The notes under the pieces were generated by a model. It did not search any database, had not been told where the DNA came from, and was given only the letters and a program-made list of their open reading frames with translations. DNA of 64,000 nucleotides. It comes from Paraburkholderia diazotrophica (GTDB lineage: Bacteria; Pseudomonadota; Gammaproteobacteria; Burkholderiales; Burkholderiaceae). Positions 43,297-53,098 of the stretch are shown here, piece after piece. Numbering within the stretch: position 1 is the first letter of the stretch; each line of letters opens with the position of its first letter. The position numbers and the translations under genes were made by a program. Location of the stretch: contig NZ_FNYE01000042.1 of the NCBI RefSeq assembly GCF_900108945.1, positions 1 through 64,000 of the forward strand. Reading direction: 5' to 3'.

Positions 43297-43575
43297 TCAC
43301 GCGAACGAAAGCGTATCTGCGTCAACGGCGACGCCATGATGCCGCAAAACTTCGGCACGAAAGATCGCCCAATCGTCGACCCCGGCCTCGCCGTGCGTGC
43401 AATAGAGACACTCGGTATCGGCCTGCTGCATCGACGCACTTCGGTGGACGTCAATACCGAATCTCTTGCTGAATCTCGCCCAGCAGAGTCCATCGTTGCC
43501 ATTGATCCATACGGTGTCGCCACTGCCCGACACCGCAATTTCGTAGCGATCGACCTGGATATCTTCGTCTTGCAC
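43297..43575 (-). CDS. conserved-looking hypothetical protein
   Basis: A 92-residue protein starting at GTG with AGGGAG 9 bases upstream. YEIAVSGSGDTVWINGNDGLCWARFSKRFGIDVH is followed by a CLYCTH motif and ends ADTLSFA. The style resembles small hypothetical proteins I recall from Burkholderia genomes, though no named family is assigned. The C-x-x-C-x-H could bind metal. It stands alone in the accessory region. Confidence 0.55.
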   Translation of the reverse strand: MQDEDIQVDRYEIAVSGSGDTVWINGNDGLCWARFSKRFGIDVHRSASMQQADTECLYCTHGEAGVDDWAIFRAEVLRHHGVAVDADTLSFA

Positions 43576-43831
43576 GCGTACGTGCTCCCTGACTAACCTG
43601 TTTGATCTTTTGTTGAGGATGCCGAAACATCCCCGACAAGGCGCCAATCACGGCCTGAAAAGTATCCCGAATGATCGGGCGATCGCGCCGGCCACCTCGG
43701 AACAGTCGTGATGATACGGCCGGCGCAGATCAGCTGGACATACCGATCGGGGGGCCGCAGCGGCACGTCGGACGACTGCTCCGGACAACGCGAGGCAGCT
43801 CTTTCTGAAGGTCCCTGCCCCTTCCGTCCGA

Positions 43832-44587
43832 TCACGATGCTTGAGTGGAAGCTGCCGCAACGTTGGGCGTGGTTACAGATGCTGCTGCAGTTCCATGCGC
43901 TGCCGCCTTTCTCGCGACAGCCTTTTTCGCCGCGCTTTTCTTTACCGCGGCCTTCTTTGCAGGGGGCGTCCTGGCGACCGTCCTGCTCTTTTTCGCAGCA
44001 ACCTTCTTCTTTGCTACCCCGGCGGTCGCTGTTTTCTTCGCCGCCGCCTTTTTCGCCGCGACCGGTTTCGACGCTGCGACGCCCTCTTGCGCGCCTGCAA
44101 TCAGGAACTTCGAACGATCTTTGGCACCAGCCAGCCAAGCCGGCGCCGGACCACGACCGCTCCACGTCGCCCCGCTTTTCGGGTCGCGGTATTTGGCAGC
44201 CTGGGGTCCCCTCACGTAGTTGCCCGTCTTTGCGGTCGTCTTCGACACAACAGCAGCCTGCACAGCACTGCCGCCGAGCAGAAATTTCGTGCGGTCTTTG
44301 GCGCTCGCAATCCACGCAGGCGCACGGCCATGCCCCGTCCAGGTCGCGCCTGTTTTGGGATCCCGGTATTTCGCCGACGTCGCCGTGCTGACAGCGGCTT
44401 TGGAGCCGGGCTTTCGGCCACGTTTCTTTCCGCTGATGTGTGCATCGATGTCCGCGATGGTCAAGCCATGCTTTTCCATCAGGTCACGAATCTTTGCGAT
44501 GGCGGTGGACGACTGTTGATTGGCAAGAGCATCGGCCTGCGCCCGCAGCTTTGCGATGCGTGCCTGTACCTGTTCGAGCGTCGCCAT
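43832..44587 (-). CDS. H-NS family protein with two DNA-binding domains and a lysine/alanine-rich tail
   Basis: A 251-residue nucleoid protein. Residues 1-50 are the helical oligomerisation part. The H-NS C-terminal DNA-binding motif occurs twice: KYRDPKTGATWTGHGRAPAW at 73-92 and KYRDPKSGATWSGRGPAPAW at 132-151, each followed by a KDR-x-KFL segment. GRKPG at 57-61 is an AT-hook-like contact. Residues 175-240 are a histone-H1-like AAKK-rich tail. Ordinary members of this family are about 100 residues with one domain. It may silence AT-rich acquired DNA; the tail would add non-specific DNA binding. Confidence 0.85.
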   Translation of the reverse strand: MATLEQVQARIAKLRAQADALANQQSSTAIAKIRDLMEKHGLTIADIDAHISGKKRGRKPGSKAAVSTATSAKYRDPKTGATWTGHGRAPAWIASAKDRTKFLLGGSAVQAAVVSKTTAKTGNYVRGPQAAKYRDPKSGATWSGRGPAPAWLAGAKDRSKFLIAGAQEGVAASKPVAAKKAAAKKTATAGVAKKKVAAKKSRTVARTPPAKKAAVKKSAAKKAVARKAAAHGTAAASVTTPNVAAASTQAS

Positions 44588-44722
44588 TATTTTCCCCTTG
44601 ATTTAGCGATGGCCGCACTATGCCACACAGCACTAGTCAGGCGCTAGTGTTAATCGTCTCTAGCAAAGAGCATGTCGCGTGTATTAAAAGAAGAAGACGA
44701 CTGCCTTTTTAGTTGCGAAGTT

Positions 44723-45887
44723 TCACGCCGCAGTTAGGGAATCCGAACTTGCCAGTTCAACGCGCCCTTTCCCGTTCCGCTTCGCGCGATACAGCGCTGC
44801 GTCGGCGCGACTTATCAGTTCGCCGAGCGTATCGCCAGAACGGCATTCGTCGATACCGGCACTGAAGCTCCAGCGAGGCGCATCTTTGTGTGTTGAACTA
44901 ACGCTGGCCGACAACAGAACGGATTCGATCAGTCGGGCGACCTGTTCCCGTCCTGTCTGCGGAAAGAAAATTGCAAACTCTTCCCCACCGAGTCGCCCGA
45001 AAAGGTCTGTACGGCGAAGCTGACGCGACACGTCAATCGCAAAGTTCTGCAGGACGCGGTCACCGGCCGGATGCCCATACCGATCGTTGATGACCTTGAA
45101 GTCATCGAGATCAATGATGGCAACCGAGAGCAGCGAACGGGAAGAAAGGGCCGCTTTCAAAAGTTCTGCTCCGCGCAACAGGAGCTCGCGTCGTGCCAGC
45201 AGGCCGGTCAGCTCGTCGACTGTTGCGAGGCGTTGCGCATCGTCCACGAGACTGTCGTTCACCAGCATGACGAGGCCGATGGAAAGCAATAGCAGCGAAA
45301 GGATGCCGGCTGAAACGAAGCCGATATTCCATGCCGACGGCTGTAGAACGCTTGCCGTCGGACTGGCGAAGAAAATGCAATGAACGACTCTCGACGCATG
45401 TACCACGGTGCCTGCAGCCGCAGCGAGGATAACCAGCCAGTGCGCGTACTGACGCCGACGCACCGTGTGGGAATTCCAGATGGTCCAGCCCACGGCCATT
45501 CGTGTATAGCCGAGTACGCCCGACATCACAGCTGCTCGCGCGTTCTCATTGGGCGCAAACACAGCCCAATAAAACACGGCGCCGACCGACACAGCCAGGC
45601 CGAGGTACTCGTACCTCCGGATAGCCGGATGACCGGCAAAGCGACGACAGCCTTGCAGGATCAGCACTGCAGCCGCAAGAACGCAGGGTACAGGCAGTGA
45701 GTACGATCGGTGGCGGGTAATGACCGCGCCCTGAAACAAGCAGAGCGAATGCGACAAATAAGATGCAGTGCGCGGCGAGCCATCGCTCAAGACCCGCAAT
45801 GCGATGACGCGCGAGGCTGCCAAGCACGGCGGCGCTTGCGACGCATGACACCAGGGCGACCACAAGAAGAACGGCAGTGCTGGACAT
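44723..45887 (-). pseudogene. membrane-anchored GGDEF diguanylate cyclase, frameshifted in the N-terminus
   Basis: The C-terminal domain (from VDELTGLLARRELL to RADAALYRAKRNGKGRVEL) is a complete GGDEF domain with the active-site form GGEEF near 44985 and no apparent inhibitory R-x-x-D. The membrane part has about six spans. Its natural start is MSSTAVLLVVALVSCVASAAVLGSL at 45887, but that frame must change near 45715 to join LPVPCVLAAAVLILQGCRRF. An alternative in-frame start upstream of the break yields an unnatural leader. If intact it would make cyclic di-GMP. Confidence 0.75.
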
Positions 45888-47075
45888 TGGTCTGGATTAC
45901 GTTGTTGTTAGCCTTCAGCCTGCGTTCAGCAAGCGGCAAGGAGGCACATGCGACGTCAGCAACCCTTTCGGCCTCACTCACCGCGCAGAAACGTCGCTTC
46001 ATATCGGAGCAAATCCTGTTTCTTCCCTGCACGCCGCTCGGCGATTGCAGTCGTGTCGACGAGACGGGCTATTTTATTCCTGGTCGGTCTCGCAAGCCAG
46101 TTTGAAGCCTGTATTCATCCGAACGCGCGCAAAAACCCGACCGGGATGCATGATGTCCTGTTCCATAAAGCGTATCTGTTTGCACGGCTGAACCGATTCC
46201 GCGTGAATGCCAGCAATTCTGGAATATGCGGGGCGAACGCTACACCGCTCGCTGAACCATGGCAGGTCACTTGTACGTTGTCGTTTTCCCTCGACCGTCG
46301 CTGGGCATGCGGGAAGCTACCCGTACGACGGTTAGCGCTTCCGTCGGACCTTCTTTTGGGTGAAGGCTTGGGATGAGAATCGCAAGGTGAGAGGCCGGGG
46401 CACAAGAGGTACCGCTTTCCTTCCCAGATAGGGATTGTGATTGCTACAACATGCTTCCAGCTGAGTGGGCTCATCGTCGTGGATGTTTTCCGACGCACTG
46501 CCGATGCCACCACGACGGCATACTGGCGCAACCGGCTTCACACGCTTTTCCAGTCACTACATCGCTCCGACCATCAACGTCACTGGATCCAGGGCTCATG
46601 TATGAGCTTTATGAGTTCGAGCGACAGGGTATGCGCGACCATTAGCGCCATGAACGTTGCGGTCAGGAAACAGCGCCACCGGAAAACAGCCAAACGTCCG
46701 ATATCCCAGTGGCCCAGATTTCCGCTGCCTTGCCCGCGTCCGGCCAGTCACTCACCACCTCCGGGACAATTCGATCCGTCGCAAGCAAACGGCGGCACGT
46801 TTTCACCGGGAGCTGTTCGCGGGAAGTGCCGTGTCCGGCGCCGACGCCCGTTCACAGTGTCGGCTTGGTCGATGATGGAAAGGTCCCCGTATCGTCCTCT
46901 GCGTTGCTGTGACGATCCGGCTCGTTCGGAGGTTGGCACCGACCCCGACTCCTGGAAACTCACCTTTTCCTGGCCTGCTAGAGCGGGAAAATGGTAGATG
47001 CCGCCCGCCCTTGAATTACCCGGGCCAGTTTTGCTATGAAAAAATCATTTGAGAGCATCTTTTAAGGCTTTTTCT
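45888..47075. other. stretch without a supported gene
   Basis: Frames of 60-186 codons occur on both strands but they contradict each other, have repetitive Arg/Pro/Ser-rich products and no recognisable domain. The stretch separates the broken GGDEF gene from the HU gene and is probably decayed or intergenic DNA. Confidence 0.45.
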
Positions 47076-47106
47076 TGACACAGCGATCATGGCGCGTCAT
47101 AGAATC
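47076..47106 (+). promoter_or_regulatory. candidate promoter of the HU gene
   Basis: TTGACA at 47076-47081 is a consensus -35. The -10 could be CATAGA (47099-47104, spacing 17) or TAGAAT (47101-47106, spacing 19). It lies 66 bases upstream of the HU start in an AT-rich patch. Confidence 0.5.
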
Positions 47107-47171
47107 CGCCTGCTTGCTGCATAAATAGCGTAGCAAGCGCCTCCTAACTCGAGAGTGAATCAACCACGACC

Positions 47172-47606
47172 ATGGCAAAGACTGCAACGAAGGCTGCACC
47201 GAAAGTCGCCACAAAAAGCAAGACTGCTACTCCTGCAACCACGGGTAGCGCGAAGGCTGCAAAGGGTACGGGGACAAAGCTGGTCGCTGGCGCGCCGGTG
47301 AAGGACAAGTTCACCAAGGCATCGCTCGCCGCGCACGTTGCTCAAGCGGCCAACGTCAAGCCGAAAGCTGCCAAGGCGGTTCTGGCCGCACTGGAAGACA
47401 CGATGCTCGGCTCGATCCACAAGAAGGGAGCTGGCGAATTTACGCTGTCGGGTCTTCTGAAGATCAGCGTTCAGCAGGTACCGGCGAAGAAGCGCCGTTT
47501 TGGCAGGGATCCCTTTACAGGCGAGGAGCGCTGGTTCGACGCCAAGCCGGCAACGGTTCGCATCAAGGCCCGCGCGCTGAAGAAACTGAAGGACGCAGCG
47601 GCTTGA
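47172..47606 (+). CDS. HU family DNA-binding protein with basic N-terminal tail
   Basis: A 144-residue HU/IHF-fold protein. The fold starts near residue 45 (KDKFTKASLAAHVAQAANVKPKAAKAVL) and includes EFTLSGLLKISVQQVPAKKRRFGRDPFTGEERWF, corresponding to the beta arms that bend DNA. The first 44 residues are a Lys/Ala/Thr-rich extension like a histone tail, absent from ordinary HU (about 90 residues). It has its own consensus-like promoter and a strong hairpin downstream. Confidence 0.88.
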   Translation: MAKTATKAAPKVATKSKTATPATTGSAKAAKGTGTKLVAGAPVKDKFTKASLAAHVAQAANVKPKAAKAVLAALEDTMLGSIHKKGAGEFTLSGLLKISVQQVPAKKRRFGRDPFTGEERWFDAKPATVRIKARALKKLKDAAA

Positions 47607-47646
47607 TGAGTGTCATACCTGCTGCCTGAGGCACGGCAGCGTCCGC

Positions 47647-47670
47647 GCGGGCACCCGGACAGGTGCCCGC
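47647..47670 (+). terminator. hairpin after the HU gene
   Basis: GCGGGCACC (47647-47655) pairs perfectly with GGTGCCCGC (47662-47670) across CGGACA. It is 40 bases after the stop codon and is followed by CGACTTCATTTT, a weak T-tract. Confidence 0.6.
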
Positions 47671-49164
47671 CGACTTCATTTTGCGCCTGTTCGCGAGTTA
47701 CATGACAGGCTTGGCCGGCCCTTATAGTTGCTCTACATCTCCTGCTCTCCCGCCGTCGCCCCCCTGTAAAAGCAGCGGCAACCCGAGCAAGTCATTCGAT
47801 GCAGGCAAGCCATCTCAACATCGTGCTCCTGAAAACTTGCACGGAACGCCTGTTGCAGTTTGGAAGTCAAGTTCTACACGCCGCATTCATTGAGCACACA
47901 TGCGCTGATTGCCGATTCCATGAATGGCAGCAGCGACTTTCATCGGACGCTCCTCGCGTTCGGCAGCGACGCTACTTTTAGATCGCCGTATGCCGGCCGC
48001 AGCCATAGCGGGTCAGCGCGCTGACCGGCGGGCAGGCCGATGCCTTTTGCCGGTCTTGCTGGCTGGCGCGGCGGCCCAACGAGACGCTCGATTGCTGTCA
48101 CCGGAGTCGCTTCCACGGATTCGACATCACCGCGATGCTCGCGCAGCACCTCGGCGACACGCCCCGCATCTACGGTCCAACACGCTTATCCCTGCTGCGC
48201 CGTCTTTACGTCTTTCATGCCCCGGGCCTTGAAAGCCTATGCGATCTCGCCGCGGCGGTATAACTGAATGTCCTTATCACCAAAGGCATATATACCCGCT
48301 CGCGCGCGTGGCTCAAGTGTCGTCAAGCCCACCAACGGGAGCAACCGGCTAAGCCTCGGGGCTGTTACACCGCCACGAACGAGGCTGGCCCGGAACCAGA
48401 GCCCTTCTGTACTGGAAATCTCCAGCCGCGCGTTCTTCCAGTCTCCGGTCAGTAGTAGCAGATCGACTGGCAATGACAATCAAATAATAGAGATGTGTTC
48501 GCTGCGGAAGCGGCACCGAGCCGCTTCCGCAAGCACATTGACCTCGTGGCACAGCTCAACTGACATCCGGACGCCCTATACACGCATCTTCTGCGTATAT
48601 TGCCTCGACGGCATAAAGCAGTTTTCACAACGCGTCGGCCTACGCGCGTCAATGAGCCATCATCGTCAATCGTGCGGCCGTTCGAGCGGTCGATACGCTA
48701 CTGCGAGCAGGTACAAGCCTGAGCGAGATCATGAAAGTGCTCAGCGGTTCCTCGGGCCGATCTTGCTGTGTAGCCGTGTTGACCGGCTGAAACCTTGGCG
48801 CCAACACACTCCAGCCCTTTTCTTTCCGCTATGCTCCCATGTGCGCCGGTCAACTGCTTCAGGTCACACGCTAACGACGTATGAGCTCGAAACGACCTGC
48901 ATCGAATAGCTGCTCGCCCCATCGGATGCAAGAAGTACCGCGTAAGATTGAGCTTCAAAGTCTTTGAAATCGCACTCCGCTGTCCGTTCTACAAAAAAGG
49001 ATTCCGCGTCGCGATCGCATGGCTGTACGTTGATTACCCCCAGCCGCCACCCCGGATGCAGGCAGCACTATCCACGGGGCACTTCTCGACATACACCGCC
49101 TCAAGGCGGATGTGAATTGTTTGCGATGCGTCTGCAGGCACTGCACCCGAATGGGAGGCGAGCC
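47671..49164. other. about 1.5 kb without a supported gene
   Basis: Several frames exist, the longest at 48268-48909 on the plus strand, but its product is Ser/Arg-rich and unrecognised. A minus-strand frame at 48237-48479 (ending GIYAFGDKDIQLYRRGEIA) reads somewhat more like a protein, again without a family. The stretch may contain decayed genes. Confidence 0.4.
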
Positions 49165-50271
49165 GTGAGAGTCATTCTTTACGTCCGTGCCATCGCCTTG
49201 TCGATGCTGTCATCACATGCTTACTGCAATCCGGCCACGTATCCGCCATTACCCGCGCTCAACATTGACATCTCGGAAACGTCCGTCTCCGGACTCTCGT
49301 CAGGCGGGTTCATGGCGGTGCAACTGGCAGTTGCCTATTCGTCGATCATCAAGGGCGTGGGGGTTGTCGCGGCCGGTCCGTACTACTGTTCCCAAAATGA
49401 CCTGCAGATCGCCACGTCCCGATGCTCGTGCACCATCCAGCCGTCCAGCGCCTGTGAGGTCTCGCAAACCAGCACCGACGTGCCGAAGCTCGTCTCGTTG
49501 ACGAGGGCTTCTTCGGCAGGTCACAGCATTGACGACATCGCGAACATCACGCGGCAACGCATCATCACGATCTCGGGCGCGAGCGACGCGACCGTACCGC
49601 CGCCAGTCGTCACCCAGTTACAGCAGTTCTATGCCGCACTGGGCGTGCCGGCGCAAAGCATCTCGAAGGTCGAGCTCGCCGATGCCGGCCATACGATGCC
49701 CACCGCGAACTATGGAGTCGCGTGCGCCAGGAGTGAATCGCCCTTTATCGGCAAATGCCATGTTGATGGCGCGAAGGACATACTTGGGTGGATCTACGGT
49801 CCCGACCCGCTCGTGCCACCGGGTACGACGAATCGAGAGGGTCGCTTCATCCGTTTTGACCAGACCCGCTATCTGCCCACGAACCGCCCTTCGAGTTTCA
49901 CGTGGACGACGGGCATGGATACTACCGGCTGGCTCTATGTACCGAACGCATGTGATGCCGGTGCATCTTGCCGGTTGCACGTCGCGCTGCATGGCTGCGA
50001 GCAGGGTCAGGACTATCTGCCGCTCAGCTCGCGGTCTGCGGGACTGTTCTATGGCACGACCTTCGTCCGGCACGCAGGCTACACACAGTGGGCGGACAAC
50101 AACCGGATCGTCGTGCTGTTTCCGCAGGCTGTTTCCATTCCCGCACTCAACCCGAACGGCTGCTGGGACTGGTGGGGCTACACGGACAGTCACTTCGCCG
50201 ACCAGCAAGGCGTTCAGATGCGCTCGATCCGTAACATGATCGGACAGCTGACCTCTGGCGTCAGGCATTGA
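49165..50271 (+). CDS. exported polyhydroxybutyrate-depolymerase-like esterase
   Basis: A 368-residue protein with a signal-peptide-like N-terminus (residues 1-21). GLSSGG at residues 43-48 is the lipase box with the catalytic Ser, SGASDATVPP near residue 135 supplies the Asp and DAGHTMPT near residue 173 the His. LHVALHGCEQGQD and the NGCWDWWGY segment near the C-terminus match short-chain PHB depolymerases. The GTG at 49165 follows GGGAGG by 6 bases. Many cysteines suggest an extracytoplasmic location. The glucoamylase gene follows 41 bases downstream, suggesting one transcript. Confidence 0.85.
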   Translation: MRVILYVRAIALSMLSSHAYCNPATYPPLPALNIDISETSVSGLSSGGFMAVQLAVAYSSIIKGVGVVAAGPYYCSQNDLQIATSRCSCTIQPSSACEVSQTSTDVPKLVSLTRASSAGHSIDDIANITRQRIITISGASDATVPPPVVTQLQQFYAALGVPAQSISKVELADAGHTMPTANYGVACARSESPFIGKCHVDGAKDILGWIYGPDPLVPPGTTNREGRFIRFDQTRYLPTNRPSSFTWTTGMDTTGWLYVPNACDAGASCRLHVALHGCEQGQDYLPLSSRSAGLFYGTTFVRHAGYTQWADNNRIVVLFPQAVSIPALNPNGCWDWWGYTDSHFADQQGVQMRSIRNMIGQLTSGVRH

Positions 50272-50312
50272 CCGACCCGCATCGCGGGAAATGGTGAATC
50301 GAGGATGACGCG

Positions 50313-52940
50313 ATGAAACTCGTAACCATGCGTCGGGCAGCGACCGCGGCCGCAACCGCGTTGCTGTTCAGCCTCGCTCATGCGACGGCTGCGCGAGAAG
50401 CGTTCGGCAGTCCGGGCGTGGCGGCGATGCACGGACCAGCACAGAAGTCCTTTCTCGGCACTGCACTCAGTCCCTCCTCGCAGATCTATTTCACCGGGTA
50501 TCGTGGAATCGTGTCGGAGGTGTATTACCCGGTGCTGGATACGACGGAGACGGTCGACCTTCAGTTACTCATTGGCGATGCCGCCGGCACCTTCGTCGAC
50601 GAAGAGAAGCTCGCGCCGTACAGCGCGAAACAGACCGATCCGCGCACGATGAGCTGGCAGGTCACAACGGGCAATGCCAACCACGACTGGCAGGTCCGCA
50701 AAACAATCTACACGGATCCCACACGCAATTCGCTGATCGAACGTGTCACCTTAGAGGTACTGAACGGAAAGACACTGGGTGACTTCCGGTTGTATCTGCT
50801 GTTCAAGCCGCATCTGGATAACGTCGGCTCAGGCAACACGGCATACGCCGCAGTCAGCACCGATGGCCGGACGATGCTCGTAGCCAGCCGCAACTCCCGC
50901 TATGCGGCGCTCGCACCTTCACTACCGTGGACGATGCAGACGGGCACGATGATGGTGTCGAACGGCTTTGTCGGGCGCAGCGATGGCTGGACCGATCTGC
51001 TTGGCGGCCCATCGCCCGACAGGAAGATGGACTGGACCTATTCGTCGGCGACAGGCGGCAACGTTGCGCAAATAGGCTGGCTCGACCTTGGCGACGGAGC
51101 CAGGACCAGCATCTCGTTCAACATCGTGCTGTCTTTTGATAGCACGTCTGCCAGTAACGCAATGCGGACGGCGGCCGCCACGCTCGACGACAACCTCGAC
51201 GATCTGCAATCGCAGTACGACGTTGCATGGCATCAGTACACTTCAGGCCTCTCGACACAAAACGGCACGGCTGACAACGAGTACTATCTCGCCGCAATGG
51301 TGCTCAAAACGATGCAGGACAAGAGCAACGGCGCGATGATCGCGGGCATCGGCACGCCGTGGGGCGAGACGCAGGGCGACGGAAATCCTGGTGGTTATCA
51401 TCTCGTGTGGTCGCGGGATCTGTTCAAGTTCGCCAATGCGCTGATCACCGCGGGTGACACCACGACGCCCGTTACCGTCGTCCACTATCTCTTCGATACG
51501 CTGCAACAGAAGACGGACTGCGGCGCCGCCGAATACAACGCCGCCGGCTGCCCTCAAGGCTTCAGCCGGATCGGCCGCTTTCCGCAGAATTCGTGGGTCA
51601 GCGGCTCGCAGTACTGGCAAGGCACGCAGATGGACGAGCAGGCCATGCCGATCCTGCTCGCGTGGCGTCTCGGTCCGGCCGTCTATAACCAACTGTGGCC
51701 TGCCATCCGTTTGACAGCCGATTACATTCTCCACACGGGACCGTGGACGTACCAGGATCGCTGGGAAGAGAATTCGGGCTATTCGCCATCAACGATCGCC
51801 GCGGAAATCGCCGGACTGGTGGCCGCGGCGTACATTGCCCAGGAGAACGGCGACAACGCACGCGCCGGCAGTTACCTCGCCGCTGCCGACTACTGGCAGC
51901 AGAACGTCACGCACTGGACCTACACAAACACGGGCTTCTACGGCAACGGTCACTATTATGTGCGCATCAATCCGGCCAATATGAGCGGATCGGGAAGCGG
52001 TCCCCAGGTATACGAACCCGCCGGCTACCCGGACTTAGGGCAAGCCTTTGTGTTGAGAAATGGTGGGGGCACCCACGACGAGCGCCAGGTGGTTGACGGC
52101 GGCTTTCTCGAACTGGTACGCATGGGTGTGAAACGGGCCGACGATCCAACCATCGTCAGTACGCTGGCAGCCTACGACGCAGTGCTCGCGATGACTGAAC
52201 CGCACGCCAGTCCGGCCTGGTTTCGCTACAACTCCGATGGCTATGGCGAACACAACGACGGCAGCGACTTCGACGGTACGGGTGTCGGGCGCGCGTGGCC
52301 CATTTTCACTGCCGAGCGGGGGATGTACAGCATCGCGAAAAGTGGCGTCGGCTCGAGCGGCATGTCATATCTGAATGCCATCCGGACCTACGCAACGCCC
52401 GAAGGCTTCATTCCCGAGCAGGTCTGGACCCAGACTGCAACGCTGCCTGGCAACTGGCAGGTTGTCACGCCGCCGGGATTTGCCCCTGGTGCGCCGACAA
52501 AATCCATGGCGCCGCTCAACTGGGCGATGGGTGAATACATCAGCCTGCTGGCTTCCATCCAGGCAGGCAAGGTCGTCGACATTCCGTCGATCGTGTGCGC
52601 CCGCTACAGCAACTGCGCGGTAGCACCGGCACCCGGCCAGGCTTCGATTTCGATCAGGGTCAACGCGAAAACGCAGCCCGGGCAGTACCTCTACGTCACC
52701 GGGAGTGCTGATGCACTAGGCAACTGGAACACCAATCTCGGCTTGCCCGTGGATCCTGCCGCCTACCCGATATGGAGCAATACGCTCAATCTGCCGGCGG
52801 CCAGCACCATTCAATACAAGTACTACCGCAAGAACGCCGACGGCAGCGTGACGTGGGAGAACCTGCCGGACGGAGGCAATCGCACGCTGAATACACCATC
52901 GTCCGGCAGCGCCGCAGTCAGCGACGCGGTGAGCTGGTAG
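50313..52940 (+). CDS. exported glucan 1,4-alpha-glucosidase (GH15) with CBM20
   Basis: An 875-residue glucoamylase-type enzyme that releases glucose from the non-reducing ends of starch or glycogen-like glucans. Residues 1-27 are a signal peptide. Residues 30-300 are the beta-sandwich domain of bacterial GH15 enzymes. Residues 320-755 are the (alpha/alpha)6 barrel, with RWEENSGYSP near residue 483 (general acid Glu) and FIPEQVWTQT near residue 700 (general base Glu). Residues 770-875 are a starch-binding CBM20 (LGNWNTNLGLPVD, WSNTLNLPA, IQYKYYRK, WENLPDGGNR). It follows the depolymerase gene closely. Confidence 0.93.
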   Translation: MKLVTMRRAATAAATALLFSLAHATAAREAFGSPGVAAMHGPAQKSFLGTALSPSSQIYFTGYRGIVSEVYYPVLDTTETVDLQLLIGDAAGTFVDEEKLAPYSAKQTDPRTMSWQVTTGNANHDWQVRKTIYTDPTRNSLIERVTLEVLNGKTLGDFRLYLLFKPHLDNVGSGNTAYAAVSTDGRTMLVASRNSRYAALAPSLPWTMQTGTMMVSNGFVGRSDGWTDLLGGPSPDRKMDWTYSSATGGNVAQIGWLDLGDGARTSISFNIVLSFDSTSASNAMRTAAATLDDNLDDLQSQYDVAWHQYTSGLSTQNGTADNEYYLAAMVLKTMQDKSNGAMIAGIGTPWGETQGDGNPGGYHLVWSRDLFKFANALITAGDTTTPVTVVHYLFDTLQQKTDCGAAEYNAAGCPQGFSRIGRFPQNSWVSGSQYWQGTQMDEQAMPILLAWRLGPAVYNQLWPAIRLTADYILHTGPWTYQDRWEENSGYSPSTIAAEIAGLVAAAYIAQENGDNARAGSYLAAADYWQQNVTHWTYTNTGFYGNGHYYVRINPANMSGSGSGPQVYEPAGYPDLGQAFVLRNGGGTHDERQVVDGGFLELVRMGVKRADDPTIVSTLAAYDAVLAMTEPHASPAWFRYNSDGYGEHNDGSDFDGTGVGRAWPIFTAERGMYSIAKSGVGSSGMSYLNAIRTYATPEGFIPEQVWTQTATLPGNWQVVTPPGFAPGAPTKSMAPLNWAMGEYISLLASIQAGKVVDIPSIVCARYSNCAVAPAPGQASISIRVNAKTQPGQYLYVTGSADALGNWNTNLGLPVDPAAYPIWSNTLNLPAASTIQYKYYRKNADGSVTWENLPDGGNRTLNTPSSGSAAVSDAVSW

Positions 52941-53098
52941 GCACAGCGCTTGAAGAATAACGCCTGTCTGCCGCCGGACCGCAGTCGCAAGGGACCGCAT
53001 CGCCTGTCGCCTTTCGAAAGTGACGATGCGGAAGTACCAGGCGGAAATCCGCCCGAGTGGTAGTTCGCATCATCCGAACGGATGTACAGGAGGTAATT

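Noticed and set aside
48268..48909. A 213-codon hypothetical gene
   Set aside because: No ribosome-binding site or domain, Ser/Arg-rich composition, and a competing minus-strand frame; not supported as a gene.
49618..50355. Minus-strand frame of 245 codons
   Set aside because: Antisense to the PHB-depolymerase-like gene and the glucoamylase start; composition is not protein-like.
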